A stretch of DNA of 44,770 bases from positions 1 through 44,770 of the forward strand of contig NZ_JABSNP010000028.1 of NCBI RefSeq assembly GCF_013294115.1, in the 5' to 3' direction. Each line of letters starts with the position of its first letter. Within the stretch, counting starts at the first letter, position 1. This document shows, piece after piece, positions 31,329 through 38,169 of the stretch. Made by a program: the position numbers and the translations under genes. The notes under the pieces are model-generated. The model searched no databases. It saw nothing but the letters and a program-made list of their open reading frames with translations, and had not been told where the DNA came from. Source of the DNA: Hymenobacter caeli. Lineage in GTDB: Bacteria > Bacteroidota > Bacteroidia > Cytophagales > Hymenobacteraceae.

Positions 31329-32806
31329 GCTTTCGCTGGAGCTGCCGAGCTGCCGAGCTGCCGAGCTGCCGAGCTGCCGACGTATTCTAAACCGTGCAAG
31401 TTCAGCACAGATTTCCAATCGGTGGTGAGGGCGTTGCCGTGGACGATTTTGGCGGTGCGGGTGAGGGGCAGGCGCAGGTAGAGGTTGCCGAAGGCTTCGG
31501 AGAGGCGCAGGTTGAGCTGGTGGTCCATGAGCCACATGGCCACTTCGGCAATGCGGGCCGGGAATTCTTCGACCTCGATGCCGTAGGCCTGGTCCACCTG
31601 CACGCGGGCGTAGAGGGCCAGGTCCACGGTTTGGCCGGTGGCCACCTGGGCCGCAAACTGGCGCTCCAGAATCTCCTGCTCCAGCAGGCGCAGCTCGCGG
31701 TAGGTCACCACCAGGAAGTTGCCGCAGCCGCAGCTCGGGTCCAGGAAGCGCAGGCGCTCCAGGCGGCGGTGCAGCGCGTCGAGGCGGGGGCGGCTCTGGC
31801 CGGCGGCGGCCAGCTCCTGGCGCAGCTCGTCGAGAAACAGGCCCTGGATGACCTTGAGGATGTTGGCCTCCGAGGTGTAGTGGGCCCCCAGGTTACGGCG
31901 TTTCACGGGGTCCGTCACGCTCTGAAACAGCGAGCCGAAAATGGCTGGCGAAATGCGCGACCAGTCGAAGTACGTGCACAAAATGAGCTGCTGGCGCAGG
32001 GCCCCGTCAAAGGCCGGGAACGGGAAAAACTCCGTGAACAGGCTGCCGTTCACGTAGGGTAGCTGGGCGAGGTAGGCGGGCAGGTGGCGCTGGCGGGTGG
32101 CGGGGGCTTGGTCGAGCACCGAGAACCACTCGGCCAGCCGCGTGCCCACGTCGGCGCCGTCGGGGCGGGTCTGGGTTTCGAGGAATTCCTGGAAGGCGTT
32201 TTTCTCGAAGATGGCCGTGTCTTCGGCAAACAGGCAGAAGAGGATGCGCACGAGCAGCACCTCCAGCTGGTGGCCCTGGTAGCCGCCGGCCAGCAGGGCG
32301 TCGTGCAGGGCCCCCATCAGCTCGGCCGCCTTGATGTTGGCGGGGTCCTCGGGGCGGTACTCCCGCTTCTGGTACCCGGTGAGGAAGGCGAACAAGTGCA
32401 GGTGCTCGTGCAGCTGCGCGAGCCCGAATTCGTGCGCCGTGCCCTCGTCGAGGTCGTAGAGGCGGAAGCGGGCGAAGTCGCTGACGAGGATGTACTTGGG
32501 CAGCTCGTGGTCCTGCAGGCCGGGGAAGTAGTCGCGGGCCTGTTGGCCGGCGCGGTCCAGGTCGCGGCCGCGGCTTTTGTGCTCTACCAGCAGCGTGCCC
32601 TTCCAGAGCAGGTCGATGAAGCCCTGCTTGCCGTCGGCCTTCTTGATGGGCACCTCAAACGAGGCCACCCGCCGCCGCTTCACGTCGAACACCTGGAAAA
32701 AGTCGATCCAGAACGCCTGGGCGTCGGCGCGCTCGTCGCGCGAGTCCTGCCATTCTTGGGCGAAGCGAATGGCGCGGTCTTTTAATTCGGCGAGGGAAAG
32801 GGGCAT
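31325..32806 (-). CDS. MmeI-like enzyme, N-terminal half: nuclease and methyltransferase motifs X to III
   Basis: A 493-residue frame that ends shortly after the repeat. The nuclease motif is Asp65 ... Glu75-His76-Lys77 (GFIDLLWKG ... VEHKSRG), the D-ExK pattern of MmeI. A helical connector covers about 150-290. Methyltransferase motif X is LGAHYTS (306-312), motif I DPSCGCGNF (356-364), motif II around IEVEEFPARIA (410-420), motif III IVHGNAL (454-460). Residues 477-489 (GSSAARQLGSSAA) are encoded by the repeat, and the frame stops five residues later. It lacks motif IV and any target-recognition domain. Confidence 0.88.
   Translation of the reverse strand: MPLSLAELKDRAIRFAQEWQDSRDERADAQAFWIDFFQVFDVKRRRVASFEVPIKKADGKQGFIDLLWKGTLLVEHKSRGRDLDRAGQQARDYFPGLQDHELPKYILVSDFARFRLYDLDEGTAHEFGLAQLHEHLHLFAFLTGYQKREYRPEDPANIKAAELMGALHDALLAGGYQGHQLEVLLVRILFCLFAEDTAIFEKNAFQEFLETQTRPDGADVGTRLAEWFSVLDQAPATRQRHLPAYLAQLPYVNGSLFTEFFPFPAFDGALRQQLILCTYFDWSRISPAIFGSLFQSVTDPVKRRNLGAHYTSEANILKVIQGLFLDELRQELAAAGQSRPRLDALHRRLERLRFLDPSCGCGNFLVVTYRELRLLEQEILERQFAAQVATGQTVDLALYARVQVDQAYGIEVEEFPARIAEVAMWLMDHQLNLRLSEAFGNLYLRLPLTRTAKIVHGNALTTDWKSVLNLHGLEYVGSSAARQLGSSAAPAKA
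31341..31380. repeat. Octanucleotide tandem repeat, five perfect units
   Basis: Five exact copies of GCTGCCGA on the plus strand (TCGGCAGC on the coding strand), with a partial copy beyond the left end (GCTGGAGCTG). Eight is not a multiple of three, so each gain or loss of a unit moves the frame. With four or seven units the MmeI-like gene is in frame; with five it stops at 31325. Confidence 0.95.
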
Positions 32807-32835
32807 GGGGGCAGGTGGAGGAGCGGAAAGGGCGC

Positions 32836-32843
32836 GGAAGATA
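32836..32843 (-). promoter_or_regulatory. Possible -7 element of the MmeI-like gene
   Basis: On the minus strand this reads TATCTTCC, six of eight positions of TAnnTTTG, 30 bases before the ATG of the restriction-modification gene. It shares the 72-base divergent gap with the DUF2721 gene. Confidence 0.35.
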
Positions 32844-32878
32844 GGGCCCCGGGGCCCCGGGGGCCGTTACTTCGCGCC

Positions 32879-33376
32879 ATGCCCGTACCCATCACCTTTC
32901 TGCGCGACGTGCCGGGGGCCCTCGCGGCCTTCTCGGCGATGGTCACGCCGGCCATTCTGGTCTCGGCTTGCGGGGCCCTGGTGCTCACCACCTCGCAGCG
33001 CCTGAGCCGCAGCCTGGAGCGGGTGCGGGCCGTGGCCGCCGCCCTGCGGAGCCTGCGCGACGCCGCCGCCCCCGCGGCCGACGAGCACGGCTACCTCACC
33101 CAGCAGCTGTTGTTCGCGGCGCGGCGGGCCAAGCTCCTGCAAAAGGCCATGACCGTTCTGTACCTGGCCCTGGGTACCTTTGTGGGCACCATCGTCGTCA
33201 TCGGGGCCATTGAAGCGCTGGCCCTCACAGCGGCCTGGCTGCTCACGGGGCTGGCCCTGGCCGGCAGTGGAATGTTCTTCTACGCCAGCGTGTTACTGAT
33301 TCAGGAATCGCGGGTGGCGCTGCGCGACGTGGGCTCGGAAACCGACTACCTGGTGCAGCACAACCCGCTGGCCTAA
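32879..33376 (+). CDS. DUF2721 family membrane protein
   Basis: A 165-residue membrane protein with the DUF2721 hallmark: a first helix containing AMVTPAILVSACGALVLTTSQRLSR-like sequence (about 19-45), a cytoplasmic basic and helical stretch with YLTQQLLFAARRAKLLQ, then two more hydrophobic helices from about 90 to 140. Function of the family is unknown. The ATG at 32879 lies only four bases after a degenerate -7-like TTACTTCG, so a leaderless mRNA is possible. Confidence 0.88.
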   Translation: MPVPITFLRDVPGALAAFSAMVTPAILVSACGALVLTTSQRLSRSLERVRAVAAALRSLRDAAAPAADEHGYLTQQLLFAARRAKLLQKAMTVLYLALGTFVGTIVVIGAIEALALTAAWLLTGLALAGSGMFFYASVLLIQESRVALRDVGSETDYLVQHNPLA

Positions 33377-33544
33377 TACTTGCCCGGCCCCGGTAAGTCC
33401 GGCTTTTTCAGTAACTTGAGGAAGTTGCCCGCCGCACCGGCCAACCGGGCCGGCGGCCGTGCGCCGCCCACCGCGGCCGCGGCAACCCCAGCCCCAGACC
33501 AGCTTACACGAAAAGCTTGGTTCTGACTATCAATGAATTAATTA

Positions 33545-33889
33545 ATGAACATTATGAAAATTGTTCCTTCGAACCAAGTGCTGGTGTCCGTGCCAGACAA
33601 TTGCCAGCTCCACGAGCTGGAAATATGGTCTTCTTGTTTTGACGCGGTGGAGGCGGGAGCCAAGCCGTTCGACGTGCGCGAAAACGACCGCCACTTCCAG
33701 GTCGGCGACGCGCTGCTGCTGCGCGAGTTCGACCCCGAAACCGCCGCTTTCAGCGGGCGCATTGCCCTGCGCTGGGCCAGCTACGTGCTCGAGGGCGGGG
33801 CCTTCGGCATCCGCGACGGCTGGTGCGTGCTGGGCCTGGCCGAGCACCCGCCGCTGCCCGCCGGCATCAGCGACACGCGCCTGTGGTAG
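33545..33889 (+). CDS. DUF3850 (ASCH/PUA-like) protein
   Basis: A 114-residue small protein of the DUF3850 family (PF12961), related to ASCH/PUA domains that often bind RNA or nucleotides. Family pattern seen: HELEIWSSCFDAVEAGAKPFDVRENDRHFQVGD-like block split here as ELEIWSSCFDAV, KPFDVREND and FQVGDALLLREF, then YVLEGGAFGI and GWCVLGL. The start could be the ATG at 33545 or the one at 33554. Upstream is an AT-rich stretch (33530-33560). In other genomes such genes are common on phages and near modification genes; here it is 740 bases from the MmeI-like gene. Confidence 0.85.
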   Translation: MNIMKIVPSNQVLVSVPDNCQLHELEIWSSCFDAVEAGAKPFDVRENDRHFQVGDALLLREFDPETAAFSGRIALRWASYVLEGGAFGIRDGWCVLGLAEHPPLPAGISDTRLW

Positions 33890-33930
33890 GCTGAGATGAG
33901 CCGCCGCCCGCGCGGCCCGTTTGCAACGGG

Positions 33931-33982
33931 GCCCCGCCGCTCGCAATCGTTTGACGATGGCGGGCGGCGGGGCTTTTGTTTT
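33931..33982 (+). terminator. Intrinsic terminator after the DUF3850 gene
   Basis: A 10-bp stem GCCCCGCCGC (33931-33940) with its complement at 33964-33973 is followed by TTTTGTTTT. The loop contains a second small stem ATCGT/ACGAT. Confidence 0.8.
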
Positions 33983-34076
33983 GGGCAAAAAAGGCCGGCG
34001 GCGCTTTTAGCCAGGCGTGTGCCGCGCGGTTTTTACACGTAATTGTGGCGTCATTACTTGTATTATCCCTTATTTG

Positions 34077-35891
34077 ATGAAACAGTTATACTTTTTTGGC
34101 TTTTGGGCCGCTGCCGGGCTCCTGGCCCCGGTGGGCCCCGCCCTTGCCCAGCTCACCATTACGGCCGTCTCGCCGGCGGCCAACGCCCGCGCCGCCCGCC
34201 CCGGCCCCGTCGTGGCCACGTTCAGCGAGCCGCTGACGGCCGCCTCCGCCGGAGCCCTGAAAGTGTATTCGGCCCAACGGGGCGGGCTGCGCACGCGCGG
34301 CGCCACGCCGGCCGAAGTCAGCGGCAACACGCTCAGCTTCGCGCCCCGCGCCTACCCGTTCATGCCGGGCGAAACCGTGTTCAGCACCGTGACCGCGGCC
34401 GCGGCCGGCAACAGCGGCCACTTGGCCCACGCGCGGGTAGCCCAGTTCACGGCGGCGGTGGGGGGCACGGGGCGTGGCACGTTTCCGCCCGGCCCCGACG
34501 TGGCTACGGGCAGCTACCCCAGGGCCCTGGCGCTGGGCGACGTAGACGGCGACGGGGACCTGGACTTGCTCATCGCCAATGGGTTTGGTGCCAGCGGAAC
34601 GGTGAGCGAGCTGCTGAACGGCGGCGACGCCACCGGCTCCAACACCGGCGTGTTCGTCCTGAACGACGCCCTAACCATTGGGCCAGGTGCCCACGGGGTA
34701 GCACTGGGCGACGTGGACGGCGACGGCGACCTGGACCTGGTGTCGTCCAATACCGGCAACCAGTTGGTGGTGCTGCTAAATGGCGGCGACGCCACGGGCT
34801 CCAACACCGGCCAGTTCATCAACGGCAGCACCGCAACCGTGGAATACCCCGGGGCCCCGGTGTTGGGCGACGTGGACGGCGACGGCGACCTGGACCTGGT
34901 GGCGACCAGCGGTAGCCCGGCGTCGGTGCGGGTGCGCCTGAACGGCGGCGACGCCACCGGCTCCAATACCGGCCGGTTCAGCAATGGCACCGCCCTGGCC
35001 GCGTACACCCAACTCGCGGGGCTGGCGGTGGGCGACGTGGACGGCGACGGGGCCCTGGACGTGGTGACGGCCAACGGCACCGACAACACGGCCAGCGTGT
35101 ACCTCAACGACGGCGGCGGCTTCAGCAGCGCCAGCCGCCAGGCCGTGGCCGTGGGCAGCAACCCCACCGCGGTGCTGCTGGGCGACGTGGACGGCGACGG
35201 CGACCTGGATTTGCTCACCGTCAACTACGGCAGCACCGCCACCCCGGCCAGCGGCACGGCCAGCGTGCGCCTGAACGGCGGCGACGCCACGGGCTCGAAC
35301 ACGGGCGTCTTCGGCAACGGCCCCGACCTGGGCTTGGGCGTCAGCCCCGCGGCCGCGGCGCTGGGCGACGTGGACGGCGACGGCGACCTGGACCTGGTGG
35401 CAACCAACTACCAGGACAACACCGTGAGCGTGCGCCTGAACGGGGGCGACGCCACGGGTTCCAACACCGGGGTGTTTGGCGGCGGCTCCGTCGTGGCCGT
35501 GGGCAGCCACCCCGGCGGGGTAGCACTGGGCGACGTGGACGGCGACGGCGACCTGGACCTGGTGGCAACTAACTTCCTGGGCAACACCGTGAGCGTGCGC
35601 CTGAACCAGCCCGCGCAAGCCTTGGCGGCGGGTTTAAAAGCACCAAAGACCGGTTTCACGGTGGCCCCCACGGTGGCCGCCGAGGGCGCGCCGCGCTACG
35701 CTTACACCGGGCCAGGACTGGAGGCCGGCACCGAGCTGGCCATTTATTCCGTCACGGGGCAGTGCGTGCAGCAGCTGCGGGACGTAGCCGCGGCCGGGAC
35801 CCTGCCCACCGCCGGGCTGGCCAGCGGCTGGTACGTGGCCCGCTTGCGCACGAGCGGTGGCAGCTACGTGGCCCGCTTTTACCGGCCCTAG
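34077..35891 (+). CDS. Secreted FG-GAP/VCBS repeat protein with C-terminal sorting-like domain
   Basis: A 604-residue secreted protein. The signal peptide is at 1-24 (cleavage ALA-QLTI). An SbsA/Big_5-like Ig domain follows (about 25-125, ITAVSPAANARAA ... VVATFSEPL). Seven FG-GAP/VCBS repeats carry the calcium-type loop GDVDGDGDLDL, the fourth being GDVDGDGALDV. They alternate with five NGGDATGSNTG segments and together suggest a beta-propeller. The last 80 residues (from about 520) resemble a type IX secretion C-terminal domain (LAIYSVTGQCVQ ... LASGWYVARL). Such proteins are usually exported to the cell surface. The ATG at 34077 is chosen because it starts the signal peptide. Confidence 0.9.
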   Translation: MKQLYFFGFWAAAGLLAPVGPALAQLTITAVSPAANARAARPGPVVATFSEPLTAASAGALKVYSAQRGGLRTRGATPAEVSGNTLSFAPRAYPFMPGETVFSTVTAAAAGNSGHLAHARVAQFTAAVGGTGRGTFPPGPDVATGSYPRALALGDVDGDGDLDLLIANGFGASGTVSELLNGGDATGSNTGVFVLNDALTIGPGAHGVALGDVDGDGDLDLVSSNTGNQLVVLLNGGDATGSNTGQFINGSTATVEYPGAPVLGDVDGDGDLDLVATSGSPASVRVRLNGGDATGSNTGRFSNGTALAAYTQLAGLAVGDVDGDGALDVVTANGTDNTASVYLNDGGGFSSASRQAVAVGSNPTAVLLGDVDGDGDLDLLTVNYGSTATPASGTASVRLNGGDATGSNTGVFGNGPDLGLGVSPAAAALGDVDGDGDLDLVATNYQDNTVSVRLNGGDATGSNTGVFGGGSVVAVGSHPGGVALGDVDGDGDLDLVATNFLGNTVSVRLNQPAQALAAGLKAPKTGFTVAPTVAAEGAPRYAYTGPGLEAGTELAIYSVTGQCVQQLRDVAAAGTLPTAGLASGWYVARLRTSGGSYVARFYRP

Positions 35892-35921
35892 CCCACCCAT
35901 GGGCTCGGGCGGGGCCCGGAC

Positions 35922-36332
35922 CTACGCGGGCTGGTCCAGCAGCCAGCCCACGGCCGCGCCTTCGTCGGCGAACACGCGGGCCTGGTAGGGGCGCTCGGGG
36001 GCCAGGGCGCGGGCCACGGGCGAAACCACGGCGTCGTCGGTGCGCATCTGCTCGATGCGGGCCGGCGAGCTGAACACGGCCAGCCGCAGCGGGTACGGGG
36101 CCAGCCGGGCCGCGGCCTCGGGAAAAAACTCGTCGGCGAGCCAGTTGGTTTCCACCACGTCGATGGGGCCGCCGCGGCGGGCATCGAGCAGCCAGTGGGC
36201 GCAGCCGTGCTGCTGGGCCTGGGCCAGGAGCTCCAGGTAAGAGGCCTGGGTTTCGGCAAGGGTGGTTTCGCGCAGCCAGCGCAGGAATAAAATGCGGAGG
36301 TCGGGCCGGTGGAGGATGGTGTAAGGAGCCAA
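35922..36332 (-). CDS. STAS/SpoIIAA-like hypothetical protein
   Basis: A protein of about 136 residues. The start is uncertain: the frame is open far upstream with non-conserved sequence, and a TTG at 36330-36332 gives APYTILHRPDLRILFLRWLRE, which looks like the natural beginning. The order of elements (ILFLRWLRETTLAETQASYLELLA helix, HWLLDARR strand, ETNWLADEFFPEAAARL helix, LRLAVFSSP strand, ARVFADEGAAVGWL C-terminal helix) fits a SpoIIAA/STAS-like fold found in many small Cytophagales proteins of unknown role. It converges on the FG-GAP gene. Confidence 0.65.
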   Translation of the reverse strand: MAPYTILHRPDLRILFLRWLRETTLAETQASYLELLAQAQQHGCAHWLLDARRGGPIDVVETNWLADEFFPEAAARLAPYPLRLAVFSSPARIEQMRTDDAVVSPVARALAPERPYQARVFADEGAAVGWLLDQPA

Positions 36333-36540
36333 AGCGACGGACGCTGAAATGCAACAAAAAGTGGGCAGAAACCTGGTAACAAGGGCCAAACCGCCAGGGT
36401 TTTGCGCGGCCGGGCCCGGCAAGCAAAAGGGGCCCCGGCGCGGCAATGGGCAGCCTGGTCCGCCCCGGCCACGGGCCCGCAAGGTAGCAACCCGCGCCGC
36501 CGCCCGAACTTTACCCCGCCGGTTTCACCTTTCTGTCCCG

Positions 36541-36786
36541 ATGACCCTCGCCGATTTCAAAGCCCTGCACCAGCGCCGCCAGACCGAGTACCTGGCCCAC
36601 CACGGCCACCGCCTGGCCGAGCGCCAGGAGGACAGCTTCGACCTGACCCTGTTCGCCGTGGCCGACTTCTACGCCGAAACCTGGCGCAGCCGCGGCGAGG
36701 AAGCCGTGCTCTTTATTCACGTGTTCCAGAAGCCCGCCGGCCTGGGCGACTACCTCAAGCTGGTGCGCCTGCCGCACGGGCTGTAG
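36541..36786 (+). CDS. Small hypothetical protein
   Basis: An 81-residue protein without signal peptide or membrane segment. It has a charged helical start (LADFKALHQRRQTEYLAHHG) and a beta-like second half (FDLTLFAVADFYAETW, AVLFIHVFQK). I do not recognise the family. The ATG follows a TCACCTTTC box (about 36525-36533) that could be part of its promoter. Confidence 0.6.
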   Translation: MTLADFKALHQRRQTEYLAHHGHRLAERQEDSFDLTLFAVADFYAETWRSRGEEAVLFIHVFQKPAGLGDYLKLVRLPHGL

Positions 36787-37038
36787 CGCGGAATGGGGGC
36801 CGGGCCACTTATTTGCCGGTTCGGCTGCGCCCGAAAGCCCGTCGGCTGCTGCGGCTCCTGCACAAGTACCTGTACTCGTCCAGGGCTGTTCCCTATCCCA
36901 TGCGTACTCGGAGGGACCGCCGCGGCCAGCCGCCCAGAAACGGCTGGCCAAGCTGAGCTTCTAAAATCATAAGTAGCTGCTAGGTAGTAGGTACTGTTAT
37001 TTGGCCCATCGAAAAGTATCAAGTAATCAATAAGCTAA

Positions 37039-37046
37039 TATATTTA
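37039..37046 (+). promoter_or_regulatory. -7-like element upstream of the BLUF-like gene
   Basis: TATATTTA matches TAnnTTTG at seven of eight positions, in an AT-rich stretch. Transcription would start near 37052, which is the first codon after an in-frame stop. The preceding 36787-37038 shows no gene. Confidence 0.4.
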
Positions 37047-37078
37047 CCTAAGCCAACTTACGGCCGCCCGGTACGCCC

Positions 37079-37531
37079 CTGCGCCAACTGATTCACGTCA
37101 GCACTGCCACCCAGGACTTCGGCGACGACGCCCTGCGGGCCCTGTTGGCGCAGGCGCGGCCCCGCAACCGGGCCACCGGCGTAACGGGCCTGCTGCTGCA
37201 CAGCGAGGGCTTGTTTCCGCAACTGCTGGAAGGCGCGCGGGCCGCCGTGCACGAGCTGTGCCACGGCCGCATTGCCCACGACCCGCGCCACCACCGCCTG
37301 CACCTGCTGGCCGCCGGCCCGCTGCTCGTGGGCCGCACGTTTCCCGGCTGGCACACGGCCTTCCTGCGCGCCACGCCGGCCAGCGCGGCGGCCCTTGGCG
37401 GCCACCTCGGCCCCGCCGCCGCCGCCGATTTTTTGGCCGCCCGCGCCCCGCGCATGTCCCCGGTGCTGCTGCGCCTGCTGCACCAGTTTGTGGGGCGGTG
37501 GGCGCAGGGAGCGGCCCGCCGCTGGCGCTAA
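37079..37531 (+). CDS. BLUF-domain-like protein, possibly decaying
   Basis: About 150 residues matching the BLUF blue-light sensor fold: RQLIHVSTATQDF, then ARPRNRATGVTGLLLHSEG (flavin-binding Asn and Arg region), LFPQLLEGARAAV (the conserved Gln), DPRHHRLHLL and RTFPGWHTAF. No ATG, GTG or TTG occurs before the conserved start; the frame opens at 37052, with ACG at 37073 (one base from ATG) and CTG at 37079. The photoactive Tyr of the first strand is His here (LIHVS for LIYVS), which would remove normal BLUF photochemistry. Either an atypical start is used or the gene is degrading. It converges on the next gene with overlapping stop codons. Confidence 0.7.
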   Translation: MRQLIHVSTATQDFGDDALRALLAQARPRNRATGVTGLLLHSEGLFPQLLEGARAAVHELCHGRIAHDPRHHRLHLLAAGPLLVGRTFPGWHTAFLRATPASAAALGGHLGPAAAADFLAARAPRMSPVLLRLLHQFVGRWAQGAARRWR

Positions 37532-38052
37532 ACCCCGCCCGCGAAGGGCAGCCGGGCCCGGGGCTCCCAAGGGCCCCCGCGGTAGGCCCACAGCGCCAGG
37601 CCCGTGCCGGTGGCGGTGAAGGACTGAAAATCAGCTTGTAAATTGGTCAGCAGCTGGCGGGCTACGGCGGGCTCCACCTTGTTTTGCACCGTGACGTGGG
37701 GCTGGAGTTGCTGTTGGTCCTGGGGCGTGAGGCGGGCGGCCCAGGCCGTTTGCAGGCGGCGGTGCAGGGCCCGCAGCTCGGCGTTTTCCAGCACGATGGC
37801 CACACCCCGGCCCAATGAGCGCAGGCCCGTGGCCTGCACCGCTAAGGGCGCCTGGGCCCGGCAAACTTCCGCCAGCCGGGCGGTTATCGGTGCCTCGTCG
37901 GCCCCCGGCAGGTGGTGAAACAGGGTGACGTGGGCGGCCAAGTGATTGATTTTGGGCGGGAAATGCCGGCGGCGCAGCCCGTTGAAGTACGCCTGCGACT
38001 CGGCGTCGAGCGTCAGGGTGAGAATGAGGGGAGCCGGGTCGGGGAGGGGCAT
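37528..38052 (-). CDS. 2'-5' RNA ligase superfamily protein
   Basis: A 174-residue 2H phosphoesterase-type protein. The two catalytic HxT motifs are seen as HVTLFHHL (41-48 region) and HVTVQNKV near residue 119. Members hydrolyse or ligate 2'-5' or cyclic phosphate bonds in RNA or small molecules; the substrate is not known here. Its stop codon shares two bases with that of the BLUF-like gene on the other strand. Confidence 0.88.
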   Translation of the reverse strand: MPLPDPAPLILTLTLDAESQAYFNGLRRRHFPPKINHLAAHVTLFHHLPGADEAPITARLAEVCRAQAPLAVQATGLRSLGRGVAIVLENAELRALHRRLQTAWAARLTPQDQQQLQPHVTVQNKVEPAVARQLLTNLQADFQSFTATGTGLALWAYRGGPWEPRARLPFAGGV

Positions 38053-38169
38053 GGGGAGGAAACAAGTGGTGGAAAATAATTTGTAATCAGCTGGTTTACA
38101 AAGGGAATAATTTACCCGTGGCGGGCCCTGGAATGACCCATTGTACGGGCTGCGGTGTTTAATAAGCCA

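Larger units (their letters stand above)
29973..32806 (-). pseudogene. MmeI-like type IIL restriction-modification gene, frame broken by an octanucleotide repeat (OFF phase)
   Basis: The two reading frames at 31325-32806 and 29973-31328 are halves of one enzyme. The first has the nuclease and methyltransferase motifs X to III and ends in the repeat; the second resumes with motif IV (GNPPF) and the target-recognition and C-terminal regions. Removing one 8-bp unit (or adding two) joins them into one frame of 941 codons, close to the length of MmeI (about 920). MmeI-type enzymes cut and methylate with one polypeptide, using one recognition domain. The present five-unit state should give neither activity. 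Whether this is a reversible switch or a fixed mutation cannot be decided from one sequence. Confidence 0.85.

Noticed and set aside
31325..31535. Frame break in the MmeI-like gene as a simple sequencing error
   Set aside because: The shift coincides exactly with a five-unit 8-bp repeat and is repaired by removing one whole unit; a random base error would not show this. Misassembly of unit number remains possible and is listed as a check.
34531..35590. Regularly spaced repeats that could suggest a CRISPR array
   Set aside because: The repeats are in frame and code for calcium-binding FG-GAP loops in one secreted protein, and spacers are also repeated.
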